64,000 bases of DNA from UBA7328 sp965247965. Its GTDB lineage: Bacteria > Bacteroidota > Bacteroidia > Chitinophagales > Saprospiraceae. The notes beneath the pieces were generated by a model. It was not told the origin of the DNA and did not search any database. It saw only the letters and a program-made list of their open reading frames with translations. The stretch covers positions 4,650,001-4,714,000 of the forward strand of contig OZ252053.1 of assembly GCA_965247965.1 (NCBI GenBank), written 5' to 3'. This document shows positions 1-8,163 of this stretch, one piece after another (position 1 is the stretch's first letter; every line of letters begins with the position of its first letter). The translations under genes and the position numbers were made by a program.

Positions 1-2017
1 CAGCTTTATTCATTCTTGGATTGGATTGGGAGTAAAGGGAGACGGTTAATTTTTTAGATTTATAGTCACATTCCAGGTCAATTGGAGTTTTGATCAGACT
101 TTTGATCAAACTTCGTTTTTCGTCTTTTGACTTTTTAAAATGAGGCATCAATTTATTAGTCATTGACGTTTCGGCACGATAGCATATCATTTTTATTACG
201 TTTTGGAACCTTTTACTTTCCATGTTGAGTGATGAGTATCTTATGGATTCAGGCATATCCTTGATTTTAATTTTGTAACTAACTGATTTGCGTTTGGTTA
301 TCAGTTGATTTTCCTGTTTTTCCAGGCCGTTTATCTGTTCTTGTACTTTGGATTGTTGTGTTTCCAGTTTGGATACATGGTCTACATTTTGCTTGCTAAG
401 TTTTTCCTGGATGTCGAATAAGCGGGCTTTTCTTCGTTGGATTTTTTCTCTTACTTTTTTGAGGTAGTAACTAAGATTACTGTACTCCGGGTTGACTACA
501 TCAAAGTCTTTATCTATCTGATCCACAGTGTTTTGTACAATACTGTCCAACCTATAATCCAGTCGCATATATCGAAAGAAATTCTCCTGCGTCCAGCGGG
601 CAAACATGTATAGTGCTACCGATAGAATGGCCAGTTTTTTGTTGGTCGTCAATACACTTGTCTGATGAGTGTCTTTGTTCAGTTTTCTTATTTCCCTCAT
701 CGGCACTTTATCCAGAACGATTTGCCTTTCACTCAAGTCCATTTGCGTGTCTACACCTTCGATAGCCAACTGATGTGTTGTAAAATCATCAACATTCCAC
801 CGGTCTTCTACATTCTTACGATAGGTCAACACCGCCACCCGATGTTTTTCCCACAACATGCCGAAAAAAGCAGGACTGTATGCCTCCCTGTCAAAGACAA
901 TGGTAAAGCGCGGTAAATCAGGATCAGATTCCAATTGTTCATCACTGTATTTGCAGGGCATTTCATTTAGTAGCTTTGGTAAAATTTGCTCAATAATAGT
1001 TTCCTGAAGCTTCTGGTTCACCTGGCCTGTAACAAAAAAATAGGGAGAACCGTCTTGATTGTTGATCCAAAATTCCTGCATTCCCGGCAGGCATAACTTT
1101 TGACGTGATACGTATTTTTTACCCAATTTGGCTTTGTAACCATAATAAATCTGAACGTGTCCGTCTATGTAGTAAAACTCGTTTTGTTCCTCACTTGCCC
1201 AGTTTTGACCTAAGTCCATCATCCATGGCCCTGCTTTTTGCTGATTGGTGATCATATGCAGTTTGTTGCGCATGCATTTGGCTTCAGGTATGCGGTCTAG
1301 TCCGAGTAATTTGCCAAAGTCTCCGGGACTGATCTGCTTGAGCTGCTCCACGCTCTTGATGCGGCATAAATACATAAATGACAACAGCAAAATGATCACT
1401 TCTATGTAGTAGTAGCCCCGTTTCAATTCGTGGTAATGATCCCGATAGGTCAATAGACCACTCATGATCAAAAAGGGAAGTAAAAGAAGTACTCCGCCAA
1501 AGGACAGGGATTGACAGGATTCAAAATGTAATGGGGTAGTTTCTATCTTACCGAAGGCGGCTTTTGTCCTTTCATCTACTCGTGTAGCTGCTACTCCCAA
1601 GACCTCTGATGCCAACAGATCCAACTCGTTTCTCTCAGCAGGCAAAAGAATAGTCCCATTGGATGATACAGAATCGGTTGGTTTACCACTTTTTTTTTAA
1701 CCGGCCTTTTCTGATATGATAGCGAAGTGCGCCTTCTGTAACTCCTAAAAGTTTAGCTGTATCGGCTACTCCATAGAAACCATCAAGGTACTTTTGGGCT
1801 TGATCCATCGCCCCTTCACTCAACTTATAGCAACTTCCTCTTTGTTCTTCTCTTTGGAAAAACCATTGTGATCCTTTTTCGCGCAAGGCTTTGGCATATC
1901 TTTGGATGTTCCGGTTGCCCACTCCCAATGTATCGGCTATTTCCTTTGGTCTACATAGACCTGACACTACAAGATTGGCTGTAATATATCGATAGCCTTA
2001 AAGGTCACTTTTCTCAT
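1..2017 (-). pseudogene. DDE transposase with N-terminal HTH, frameshifted, cut by the left edge
   Basis: A minus-strand transposase read in three frames. The probable ATG is at 2017; after about six codons (near 1999) the frame must shift to join a helix-turn-helix segment (1683-1967) that includes the stretch RPKEIADTLGVGNRNIQRYA. That segment ends in LKKK at a run of nine A residues (1690-1698) followed by a stop. Dropping one A opens a frame of more than 550 codons that runs off position 1. In it I see DDE-type residues: D in YIDGHVQIYYG, D in TIVFDREAYSPAF, and E in the WTQENFFRYM motif, followed by a long coiled region. The shift at the A-run could be programmed slippage, a mutation or a homopolymer error, but the second shift near 1999 makes decay more likely. 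I cannot name the IS family, and neither end of the element is visible. Confidence 0.75.
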
Positions 2018-2388
2018 GGCAGTATATCACCGATCCGGAATGCATGTAGTAGACCATGTTCGAATCTGCGTACACAGCTGTATTTGCGTTTATTAATCGT
2101 GATGATGAGGGAAATATGGGAAGTCGCATTTGCATGATCTATCAAATAGTTTATGCTAAAATGCGACATTTGAATTTACGGTCAAATTCTCATAACTCCT
2201 TGATTATCTTTGTCCAGGTCTGGAGTTCTGAGTATATAATGCTGATGGTGCTCAAGTCAGTTTAGTAGAGGAAATCTACGTGCCACCTCATTTGCAGAAT
2301 TGAATGGAGAAAATATGAATTTTTGAGATCACCAACATACCACTTTTGGTGATCTCAAAATCGAAAGGCCATTTATAGCTGTCACTTG
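2018..2388. other. Intergenic stretch with no supported gene except a hairpin
   Basis: No convincing coding frame is present. A plus-strand open frame at 2056-2265 has an unlikely composition and no family resemblance. The one clear structure is the hairpin at 2321-2360. The upstream end of the transposon at the left edge may lie here, but I could not identify a terminal repeat because its partner is outside the window. Confidence 0.5.
2321..2360 (-). terminator. Perfect 14-bp inverted repeat, probable terminator
   Basis: The arms ttttgagatcacca (2321-2334) and tggtgatctcaaaa (2347-2360) are exact complements around a 12-nt loop. The stem begins and ends in A/T runs, so it could act in both directions. 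It lies 28 bp past the stop of the small minus-strand gene at 2389-2604. Confidence 0.55.
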
Positions 2389-2604
2389 CTATGCACCCAC
2401 ATTGACGACCTCGTAACGCACGACACCCCCTCCTATTTCTTTAAGAAAAATAATGCTTTCGGATTCCTTGAGTTTTGTCAAGACCCGATCGGCGCTTTTT
2501 AATAGATTTTGAAGTAGCAGGGCTCTGCTGTTGTTGGTTTGGATATCAAATGCTTCTTTTTCGACTTCAGCTCGGGAGATTTTGCGAAACTTTATCAACT
2601 TCAT
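2389..2604 (-). CDS. Small hypothetical protein, 71 aa
   Basis: I do not recognise the family. The protein is short, charged and mostly helical in appearance (central part around LLLQNLLKSADRVLTKLKES), with a glycine-rich turn before a hydrophobic C-terminus (GGGVVRYEVVNVGA). It has no signal peptide or membrane segment, so a cytoplasmic protein is expected. The composition is protein-like, and the gene is followed at a short distance by a strong hairpin, which supports it being real. No functional claim is made. Confidence 0.4.
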   Translation of the reverse strand: MKLIKFRKISRAEVEKEAFDIQTNNSRALLLQNLLKSADRVLTKLKESESIIFLKEIGGGVVRYEVVNVGA

Positions 2605-2762
2605 TTCAGGCGTTTTTCAAGACTATTAATTTAACGCATTTAATCACACTTTAGGATATAAATGCGCAAATAAATTGTGGATTGATCTAAAATCCACCTT
2701 GGTTGGTCGGTTATAAGAAACGAGATGGTCTTACATGCTGGTTATTACTAGCAAAAACGCTC

Positions 2763-2918
2763 ATGAACCTCTTACGAGTTATTTTAGCAATTATATTTCC
2801 GCCCTTATCCGTAGTCGACAAAGGATGCGGTTCCTTTCTTATAGTTTTGATACTTACTCTTTGTGCCTGGGTGCCTGGAGTAATTGCTGCCCTGATCATT
2901 CTCAATAATGATTGTTAA
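2763..2918 (+). CDS. Pmp3/YqaE family small membrane protein
   Basis: A protein of about 51 aa made of two hydrophobic helices, matching the Pmp3 (UPF0057, YqaE) family. The first helix carries LAIIFPPLSV and the second LTLCAWVPGVIAALIIL, joined by a short loop with DKGCG. The conserved FPPL and W-x-PG-x-I-x-A features are visible. An upstream ATG at 2703 would add 20 residues with no family counterpart, so I place the start at 2763, which gives the usual family length of about 52 aa. These proteins sit in the cytoplasmic membrane and are linked to membrane potential and stress responses in other organisms. The gene stands alone and converges with the MbnP-like gene, whose stop is 4 bp away. 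Confidence 0.8.
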   Translation: MNLLRVILAIIFPPLSVVDKGCGSFLIVLILTLCAWVPGVIAALIILNNDC

Positions 2919-2921
2919 TCG

Positions 2922-3671
2922 TCATTTGATCTTCACACGAGTAGACAAGGCATCCATAATGGGCAAGGCTTGAGGCAGCTGGCTAAGGTGGTGTATTTGC
3001 GGGGTTTCGATAAAATCAAAATAGGTATTTCCACTTTCATAAATGTCATCTATATCGATTGCCAATTGTATAACGTCACTCACAGAAAGGTCAACATCTA
3101 CATCGTACTCTGACTCCCGATATGCATCATTCGAACCTATATGAATAGCAATATTTGTTTCAAATTCCCCATCGCCATCTATGTCCATTTTCCCCTCTGT
3201 TTTGTGAAAATTGAAACTGGTCCAACCTACCCAGTATTCACCTGCATTCGATAAAGCACTGGTATTTTAAAAATCGGCGGGCGTCAGTGCATTGAGATCA
3301 GAAGGCACTCCTATAGAGTAGCGAATGCTGGAGTATTGATCAATGGGCACATCTCGAATTACAATAGATTTCCCAAGTCGTGCTTCATCGTCAGTCACTA
3401 CTCCGTCCAACGGATCGATGAAGGCAATTTCCGCAAGTCTGACGGTTTTATTTTGCGCAATAAGCTCAACGTTTGAAATAAAGAGACTAAACTTGGGAAG
3501 AAACATGTTGTAGCCATTGGGATATTCAAAGGGTTGAAAACCTGCTAGTGGTTGACCTTTGTATTCCACTTTTAGGTTCAGGGTTAGATCTTTTGTCAGA
3601 ATTGTCTCTTCCTCGCCACAAGAGTGGAACATTAGAGTAGCGGATATAATTAATATGAAATGGGTCTTCAT
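2922..3671 (-). pseudogene. MbnP-like copper-associated lipoprotein with an in-frame stop
   Basis: Two open segments in the same frame (3267-3671 and 2922-3188) are separated by one TAA codon at 3267-3269 and 26 sense codons, so they form one gene of about 250 codons. The N-terminus is a lipoprotein signal with a lipobox ending in FHSC. The body has the MbnP pattern: a FSLFISNVELI strand, then SSIRYSIGVPSDLNALTPADF just before the stop. After the stop come EYWVGWTSFNF and the IAIHIGSNDAYR segment near the C-terminus. MbnP proteins bind copper in the periplasm, and the tryptophan-rich part lies downstream of the stop. The upstream gene at 3688 (DUF6702) is 16 bp away, suggesting an operon with HupE and MerC. 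Either the gene is inactivated by a point mutation or the base is a sequencing error. I favour an M at 3671 over 3686 because it fits the signal peptide. Confidence 0.75.
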
Positions 3672-3687
3672 TTTTACAACGCGCAAC

Positions 3688-4179
3688 TTAAAAAAGGATC
3701 GTTTCGATATACTTTGATTTCGTAAATGTGATATCTTTTTGCTTTTCTCCGAGATTGACTTTTACTATGTTTTTCTGATCATCGAAAAGATTGAGCATCA
3801 ATTGATTTTTTATTTCCAGGCTATTCATATCATCCGACCAATTGAAATTGCCAATAGTAAAAGTGCTCCAAATGGCCGGAAGCAAAGCGACGCTTTCAGA
3901 TAACTCCAAGTTAAGTACTTGATCATTAAGCGTCAATACAAAGTTTTTCGAAATATACTCCTGGATCAACTCTTCTGCTCCCGAATAGGCATCCGGCAAC
4001 TCTTCTCCTGGTACCAAGCCCATTGCCGCTTGCAGATCATCGTAGAATATTTTGATCACCACTTCTATTTTGTCTTCTTCCTTTGTAATCTCAGTCACCG
4101 AGAGATGAATGTCATGACTCATCGTCGGCAAAAAAGAAGATAAAAATGCCAAGAGGATATTGTAGATCATATAGCACAA
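3688..4179 (-). CDS. DUF6702 family secreted protein
   Basis: A 163-aa protein with an N-terminal hydrophobic segment (YNILLAFLSSFLP) followed by SHDIHLSVTEITKEEDKIEVVIK-type strands, the pattern of the DUF6702 family often found in Bacteroidota. The family has an initial histidine after the signal peptide, a conserved IFYDDLQAAMG region, and a C-terminal edge with hydrophobic residues. Function is unknown. In this cluster it lies between a HupE/UreJ membrane protein and an MbnP-like protein, which points to a metal-related or cell-envelope role; that is inference from context. The gap to the next gene upstream (4241) is 61 bp. Confidence 0.7.
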   Translation of the reverse strand: MCYMIYNILLAFLSSFLPTMSHDIHLSVTEITKEEDKIEVVIKIFYDDLQAAMGLVPGEELPDAYSGAEELIQEYISKNFVLTLNDQVLNLELSESVALLPAIWSTFTIGNFNWSDDMNSLEIKNQLMLNLFDDQKNIVKVNLGEKQKDITFTKSKYIETILF

Positions 4180-4240
4180 ACGACTTTGTGCTCATAAATT
4201 GTTCGAAATAACAGTGGAATTAACAAAAGTGTAATGCTCG

Positions 4241-4813
4241 CTACCATATTTTGGCCTGCATCAGCAGGATATAAGAAATTCCTGCCGCCGCTCCCGAGAC
4301 GAATAAAATCCACTCTCTTTGCTTTACTTTAAGGATATTCATAAACAAATATCCGGCTACCACACTAAAGAAAACGATGATCAATTGACCTAGTTCCACG
4401 CCAACGTTAAAAGCAAATAATGGAGCGACAACACTTTCTTCCCGACCTAAAAGGGCTTTGAAATAATTAGAAAATCCAAGCCCATGGATAAATCCGAAGA
4501 AAAGTGCCATAAAGTAATTGCGATTGATTCTAAGCTGACTGACTCTTTTGCCAATGACATTGTAGAGAGCGGTCAGCAAAATGGTCAACGGAATAAGAAA
4601 TTCTATAATTTCAGATTTGAATTGCACTATATCAAGCGCTGATAAGGCCAATGTAATACTGTGGCCAATAGTAAAGGCCGTCACTAATACAAGTACTTTT
4701 TTCCACTCGCTCACCTTGTAGATCGTACATAGGACAATCACAAAAAGTATATGATCGTAACCGTTGAGATCAAGAATATGATCGAAACCAAGATCCAGAT
4801 AAGTGAAAAACAT
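4241..4813 (-). CDS. HupE/UreJ family membrane protein
   Basis: A 190-aa integral membrane protein with about six hydrophobic helices. The HupE/UreJ signature is clear: the N-terminal GFDHILDLNGYDHILFVI region with paired histidines, then TAFTIGHSITLALSAL, and FGFIHGLGFSNYF in the middle. Family members are linked to nickel or cobalt transport in hydrogenase and urease clusters, but Bacteroidota members usually stand apart from those enzymes, as here. The gene is 3 bp downstream of the MerC-like gene and is probably co-transcribed with it, so transport of a metal ion is a reasonable guess, but the substrate cannot be read from the sequence. Confidence 0.85.
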   Translation of the reverse strand: MFFTYLDLGFDHILDLNGYDHILFVIVLCTIYKVSEWKKVLVLVTAFTIGHSITLALSALDIVQFKSEIIEFLIPLTILLTALYNVIGKRVSQLRINRNYFMALFFGFIHGLGFSNYFKALLGREESVVAPLFAFNVGVELGQLIIVFFSVVAGYLFMNILKVKQREWILFVSGAAAGISYILLMQAKIW

Positions 4814-4816
4814 ACG

Positions 4817-5218
4817 TTATCTCTTTATTGCTAAAGTATAGCTAAGAGATCTGAATTTCAAATTGAGATAGTGTGCAAAGAGAATGCAAACACCTCCGAA
4901 GGAGGTCAAAATAATCTTCGGCAAAAAAGGCAGGAATTCATGACCAATCACAAAAAAGACAAATCCAAAAATAGCCAATAAGACGACCACAGCTCTCCTA
5001 TGAAATCGAAAATATCCGTAAATCAAAGAAAGAGAGGCAATCGCAAAGCTTACGAATAAAAAAGTCATTTCTAGTTCGTGACTCATTAACCATCTGAGAC
5101 CTGTGCCCATTCCTAGTAAAATGATCAAAGGGATTAAGGAGCAATGCAGGGCACACAGCCCAGATAGAATCATGCCGGCCAGATCGAGTTTCTTAAAAAG
5201 TGTCGTTTTCTTTTTCAC
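4817..5218 (-). CDS. MerC-domain membrane protein
   Basis: A 133-aa protein with four predicted membrane helices. The first helix holds the MerC-type motif GLCALHCSLIPLIILLG with a Cys-x-x-x-Cys pair, the presumed metal-contact site. Classical MerC imports mercury, but chromosomal Bacteroidota homologues usually lack merA and merT neighbours, and none is visible here. It appears to be the first gene of a minus-strand cluster (MerC, HupE, DUF6702, MbnP-like) with very short gaps, so a shared metal-handling role is likely. The start ATG at 5218 gives the normal N-terminus beginning with lysines before the first helix. Confidence 0.8.
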   Translation of the reverse strand: MKKKTTLFKKLDLAGMILSGLCALHCSLIPLIILLGMGTGLRWLMSHELEMTFLFVSFAIASLSLIYGYFRFHRRAVVVLLAIFGFVFFVIGHEFLPFLPKIILTSFGGVCILFAHYLNLKFRSLSYTLAIKR

Positions 5219-5292
5219 GTTAAATGCAATAGTGTTGCAAATATAACAATGAATAGTATTTCACGCATTTTTCAACTAAAAAGAAACCCGAA

Positions 5293-5942
5293 TTAATCTT
5301 CCTGAAACACTCTGATATAATCAACCTCCATCTCTTGCCGAAAGATGGTTGTCTCGTCAGGATTTCCAGGCCAATTGCCGCCCACGGCAATATTGAAAAT
5401 AAAAAAGAACGGAGCATTGAAAGGATACATGGCGTCAGTCACATTGCCTGGAGTAATAGTATGAAATTTCTCTTCATCCAGATAGGAGTTAATAGAATTG
5501 CGCTCCCAGAGGAGGGTAAATACGTGGAATGCTTCCGAGAATTTTTCGTTACTCAGTTTTTGGTTTCCTACAAATGTGCTGTAACCTCATCTCTTGGTCC
5601 CCAATGTGCGGTACCGTCCACAGCTTGAGGTTGATGTCCTACCATTTCCATTATGTCAATCTCTCCACAAGCAGGCCATCCTACATCATCAATATTGGCT
5701 CCCAGCATCCAAATGGCTGGCCAGATTCCTTGTCCCTCCGGCAATTTTGTCCGTATATCAATCCGGCAAAATTGAAATTCTTTTTTACCCTTTGTAATCA
5801 TACGGGCCGATCTGTATGTGTTACCCACAACTTCCGCTTGTATGACTAATTTACCGTCGCGTATAAATGAATTCTCCAATTTATCTGTATAGTACTGCAG
5901 TTCATTATTACCCCAACCACAGAGATTTGTCCGAATATTCAA
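5293..5942 (-). pseudogene. GH16 family glycoside hydrolase (laminarinase type), truncated and frameshifted
   Basis: The minus strand encodes the core of a GH16 enzyme. Clear motifs are GWGNNELQYYTD, then GQGIWPAIWMLG, then the catalytic region ACGEIDIMEMVGHQP with the E-x-D-x-x-E pattern, and DGTAHWGP. Near 5580 the frame breaks (the uninterrupted frame stops after VTAHL), and one base must be added to continue through STFVGNQKLSNEKF, the FIFNIAVGGNWPGNP motif and a natural end at 5293. The 5' part, including any signal peptide and the first sandwich strands, is missing: recognisable homology stops at about 5937, where a plus-strand MetE-like fragment begins. The gene is therefore damaged at two places. 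GH16 enzymes of this type cut beta-1,3 or beta-1,3-1,4 glucans outside the cell. Confidence 0.8.
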
Positions 5943-6360
5943 TGAAATCGTAGAACCAATCGTAGGAAAGTCCAGGTTATCAACTCACCTATGTTTTGGC
6001 AATTACAAAGGACATGCGGTCGGCTATAGGAAGATAGCTCCTATGTTCCCTGACTTTCTTGATTTCAAAGAGGATGAAATGCATGTGGAAATGGCTAACC
6101 GGGAATTTTCAGAATTAGAAGTGATAAAGCGAATAGCTGATGTAATGGATGTGGCTGTCGGTATCGTAGATGTGAAGAGCTATTATATAGAAACAGAACA
6201 GGATATTATTGATAGAATAAAACAGTGCCTTAAGTATGTTCCTGCTGATAAACTCAGTGTGGCACCGGATTGCGGCTTAAGTCAAACCGCGAGATGGGCT
6301 GCCCGGCAAAAGCTGGTCAATATGGTTAAGGGCGCCGAAGCGGTACGAAAAAAATTATGA
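5938..6360 (+). pseudogene. C-terminal fragment of a MetE-like methionine synthase
   Basis: About 140 codons match the C-terminal part of cobalamin-independent methionine synthase-like proteins (MetE/MetE-like, PF01717). Readable landmarks are RLSTHLCFGNYKG, then the DFKEDEMHVEMANREF stretch, GIVDVKSYYIET, and the C-terminal APDCGLSQTARWAARQKL with the zinc-binding cysteine. Homology can be followed upstream past the first ATG (6043) to about 5938 with no start codon, and there it meets the 5'-truncated GH16 gene head to head. The N-terminal two thirds of the protein are missing, so this cannot be a working enzyme as it stands. The stop codon at 6358-6360 appears natural. Confidence 0.8.
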
Positions 6361-6414
6361 ATGCCCATAGTCCTTGTTTTTAACATTATTAAGCTTCTTA
6401 ACTTCATCATGCCG

Positions 6415-6498
6415 TCAAGCTAAAACATCATGAACGACCTGACCATGCACATCGGTCAATCGATATCTTCTTCCCTGATGTTTAATATTTAGTCTAAT
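6415..6498 (-). pseudogene. Remnant of a DUF1501 gene (last 27 codons)
   Basis: Directly after the proS stop codon, and in the same frame, the minus strand reads RLNIKHQGRRYRLTDVHG and ends VVHDVLA-stop. This matches the C-terminus of the intact DUF1501 protein at 43047-44510 (RLNFRHQGRRYRLTDVHG ... VVKEVLV) at 20 of 26 residues. There is no room for the rest of a DUF1501 gene, because proS follows immediately. It is therefore a leftover end of a second, lost DUF1501 gene, joined to the proS 3' end by a deletion or rearrangement. Confidence 0.75.
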
Positions 6499-7965
6499 TC
6501 AATACGCTTTGGCAAATAGAATCCTTCCGCTGCTCGGTTTTCCCGAAATCAAATCCTTGCCTTCCTCCTGCACCAGATCATTTGGAATACATCGAATCGT
6601 TGCACCCGTTAGTTCTTTTACCTTCAATTCTGACTCTGTGGTACCGTCCCAATGTGCCAATATAAATCCCCCTTTACTTTCAAGTATTTCTTTAAAAGAT
6701 TCGAGATCATCGGCTTCTGATGTGTGCTCTGTTCGAAATGCAACTGCCCTTTCAAAAAGATTGGATTGAATATTTTCCAACAGATCTTTGATCTGTACAC
6801 CGATATTATCGAGTGGCATTTGCTCTTTGGTCTTTGTATCGCGGCGGGCGACTTCTACTTCATTTTTTTCCAAATCTCTCTTTCCTATTCCTAAACGGAC
6901 CGGTATGCCGTGCATTTCATATTCAGCGAATTTGAATCCCGGCCGATTCCTTTCATCGCGATCTATTTTTACGCTGATGCCGTGATCTTCTAGTTCTTTT
7001 TCGATTTTTCCCGCTTCTTCAAGAAGTTCAACATTGGGTTTTGGAATAGGAACAATCACTGCTTGTAAGGGAGCCAGGCGAGGAGGTATTACCAGTCCTT
7101 CGTCATCTGAATGTGTCATGATCAGCCCGCCCACCAATCTCGTAGATGCACCCCATGATGTTGCCCACACATAATCTTCTTTATTCGCTTCGGTAAGGAA
7201 TCTGACATCAAATGCTTTCGCAAAATTTTGACCCAAAAAATGAGAAGTGGCAGATTGAAGCGCCTTTCCATCTTGCACTAGCGCTTCTATGCTGTACGTT
7301 TCGACGGCTCCAGCAAATCTCTCATTTGCGGTTTTTCGGCCTTTGATTACGGGCATTGCCATATAATCTTCCGCAAACCTTCTGTATACTTCATGAATCA
7401 AAGCAGTCTCTTCTTCCGCTTCCTTTCGAGTCGCGTGGGCAGTATGGCCTTCTTGCCACAGAAATTCAGCTGTTCGAAGAAATGGTTTTGTGCGGAGTTC
7501 CCACCTCACTACGTTCGCCCATTGATTTATGAGGAGTGGCAGATCGCGATACGACTGGATCCAATCCCTATACGTATTCCAAATGATCGTCTCAGATGTA
7601 GGCCGTATTATTAGTTCTTCTTCAAGCTTGGCCTCCGGATCTACTACCACACCACTCCCATTTGGATTATTGATTAACCTGTGGTGCGTAACTACCGCGC
7701 ATTCTTTAGCAAATCCTTCTACATGGTCAGCTTCTTTGCTCAAAAAGCTTTTGGGTATGAATAGTGGAAAATAGGCATTCACATGGCCCGTTTCTTTAAA
7801 CATTTTGTCCAATTGTGCTTGCATATTTTCCCATAAAGCATAGCCACGGGGCTTAATCACCATGCATCCCCGCACTGCAGAATTATCAGCAAGGCCAGCC
7901 TTCTTTACAATGTCGAGGTACCATTGGGAGTAATTTTCGGATCTGGGTGTGATTTCTTTGGCCAT
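6499..7965 (-). CDS. proS: Prolyl-tRNA synthetase (archaeal/eukaryote-like type)
   Basis: This class II synthetase charges tRNA-Pro with proline in the cytoplasm. The 488-aa product is the short type without the editing insertion. It shows class II motif 2 (NVVRWELRTKPFLRTAEFLWQEGHTAH), the TSETIIWNTY region before it, motif 3 (WGASTRLVGGLIMTHSDDEGLVIP), and then the anticodon-binding domain from about residue 290. The C-terminus RILFAKAY ends in the Tyr typical of this subtype. I choose the ATG at 7965 (MAKEITPRSENYSQWY), the usual N-terminus; an ATG 30 bases upstream would add ten unusual residues. The gene is complete even though the base after its stop is a rearrangement junction. Confidence 0.95.
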   Translation of the reverse strand: MAKEITPRSENYSQWYLDIVKKAGLADNSAVRGCMVIKPRGYALWENMQAQLDKMFKETGHVNAYFPLFIPKSFLSKEADHVEGFAKECAVVTHHRLINNPNGSGVVVDPEAKLEEELIIRPTSETIIWNTYRDWIQSYRDLPLLINQWANVVRWELRTKPFLRTAEFLWQEGHTAHATRKEAEEETALIHEVYRRFAEDYMAMPVIKGRKTANERFAGAVETYSIEALVQDGKALQSATSHFLGQNFAKAFDVRFLTEANKEDYVWATSWGASTRLVGGLIMTHSDDEGLVIPPRLAPLQAVIVPIPKPNVELLEEAGKIEKELEDHGISVKIDRDERNRPGFKFAEYEMHGIPVRLGIGKRDLEKNEVEVARRDTKTKEQMPLDNIGVQIKDLLENIQSNLFERAVAFRTEHTSEADDLESFKEILESKGGFILAHWDGTTESELKVKELTGATIRCIPNDLVQEEGKDLISGKPSSGRILFAKAY

Positions 7966-8163
7966 GTTTAAATGTGGTTTGCTATTAAGCAGCAAACTAA
8001 CATATTATTATTCGAAACACATAGGAACACCCGCGTGCCAACCATACAAGTTAATCACAGGGCAGGCAGGTAGAGCACATAGGGTTTTGATCTTTTTTTT
8101 GAAAAAAGATCGACTATGTGTCCTACTGGGTTTCACGTAGAATGTTGCGATGCTAAATCTTTT

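Noticed and set aside
2056..2265. Plus-strand frame of 69 codons
   Set aside because: No family resemblance and an unlikely composition; better explained as noncoding space next to a transposon.
5220..5417. A 65-codon minus-strand frame read as a separate small protein
   Set aside because: It overlaps the GH16 3' part in another frame. The GH16 continuation in the adjacent frame has clear family motifs, so this frame is a shadow.
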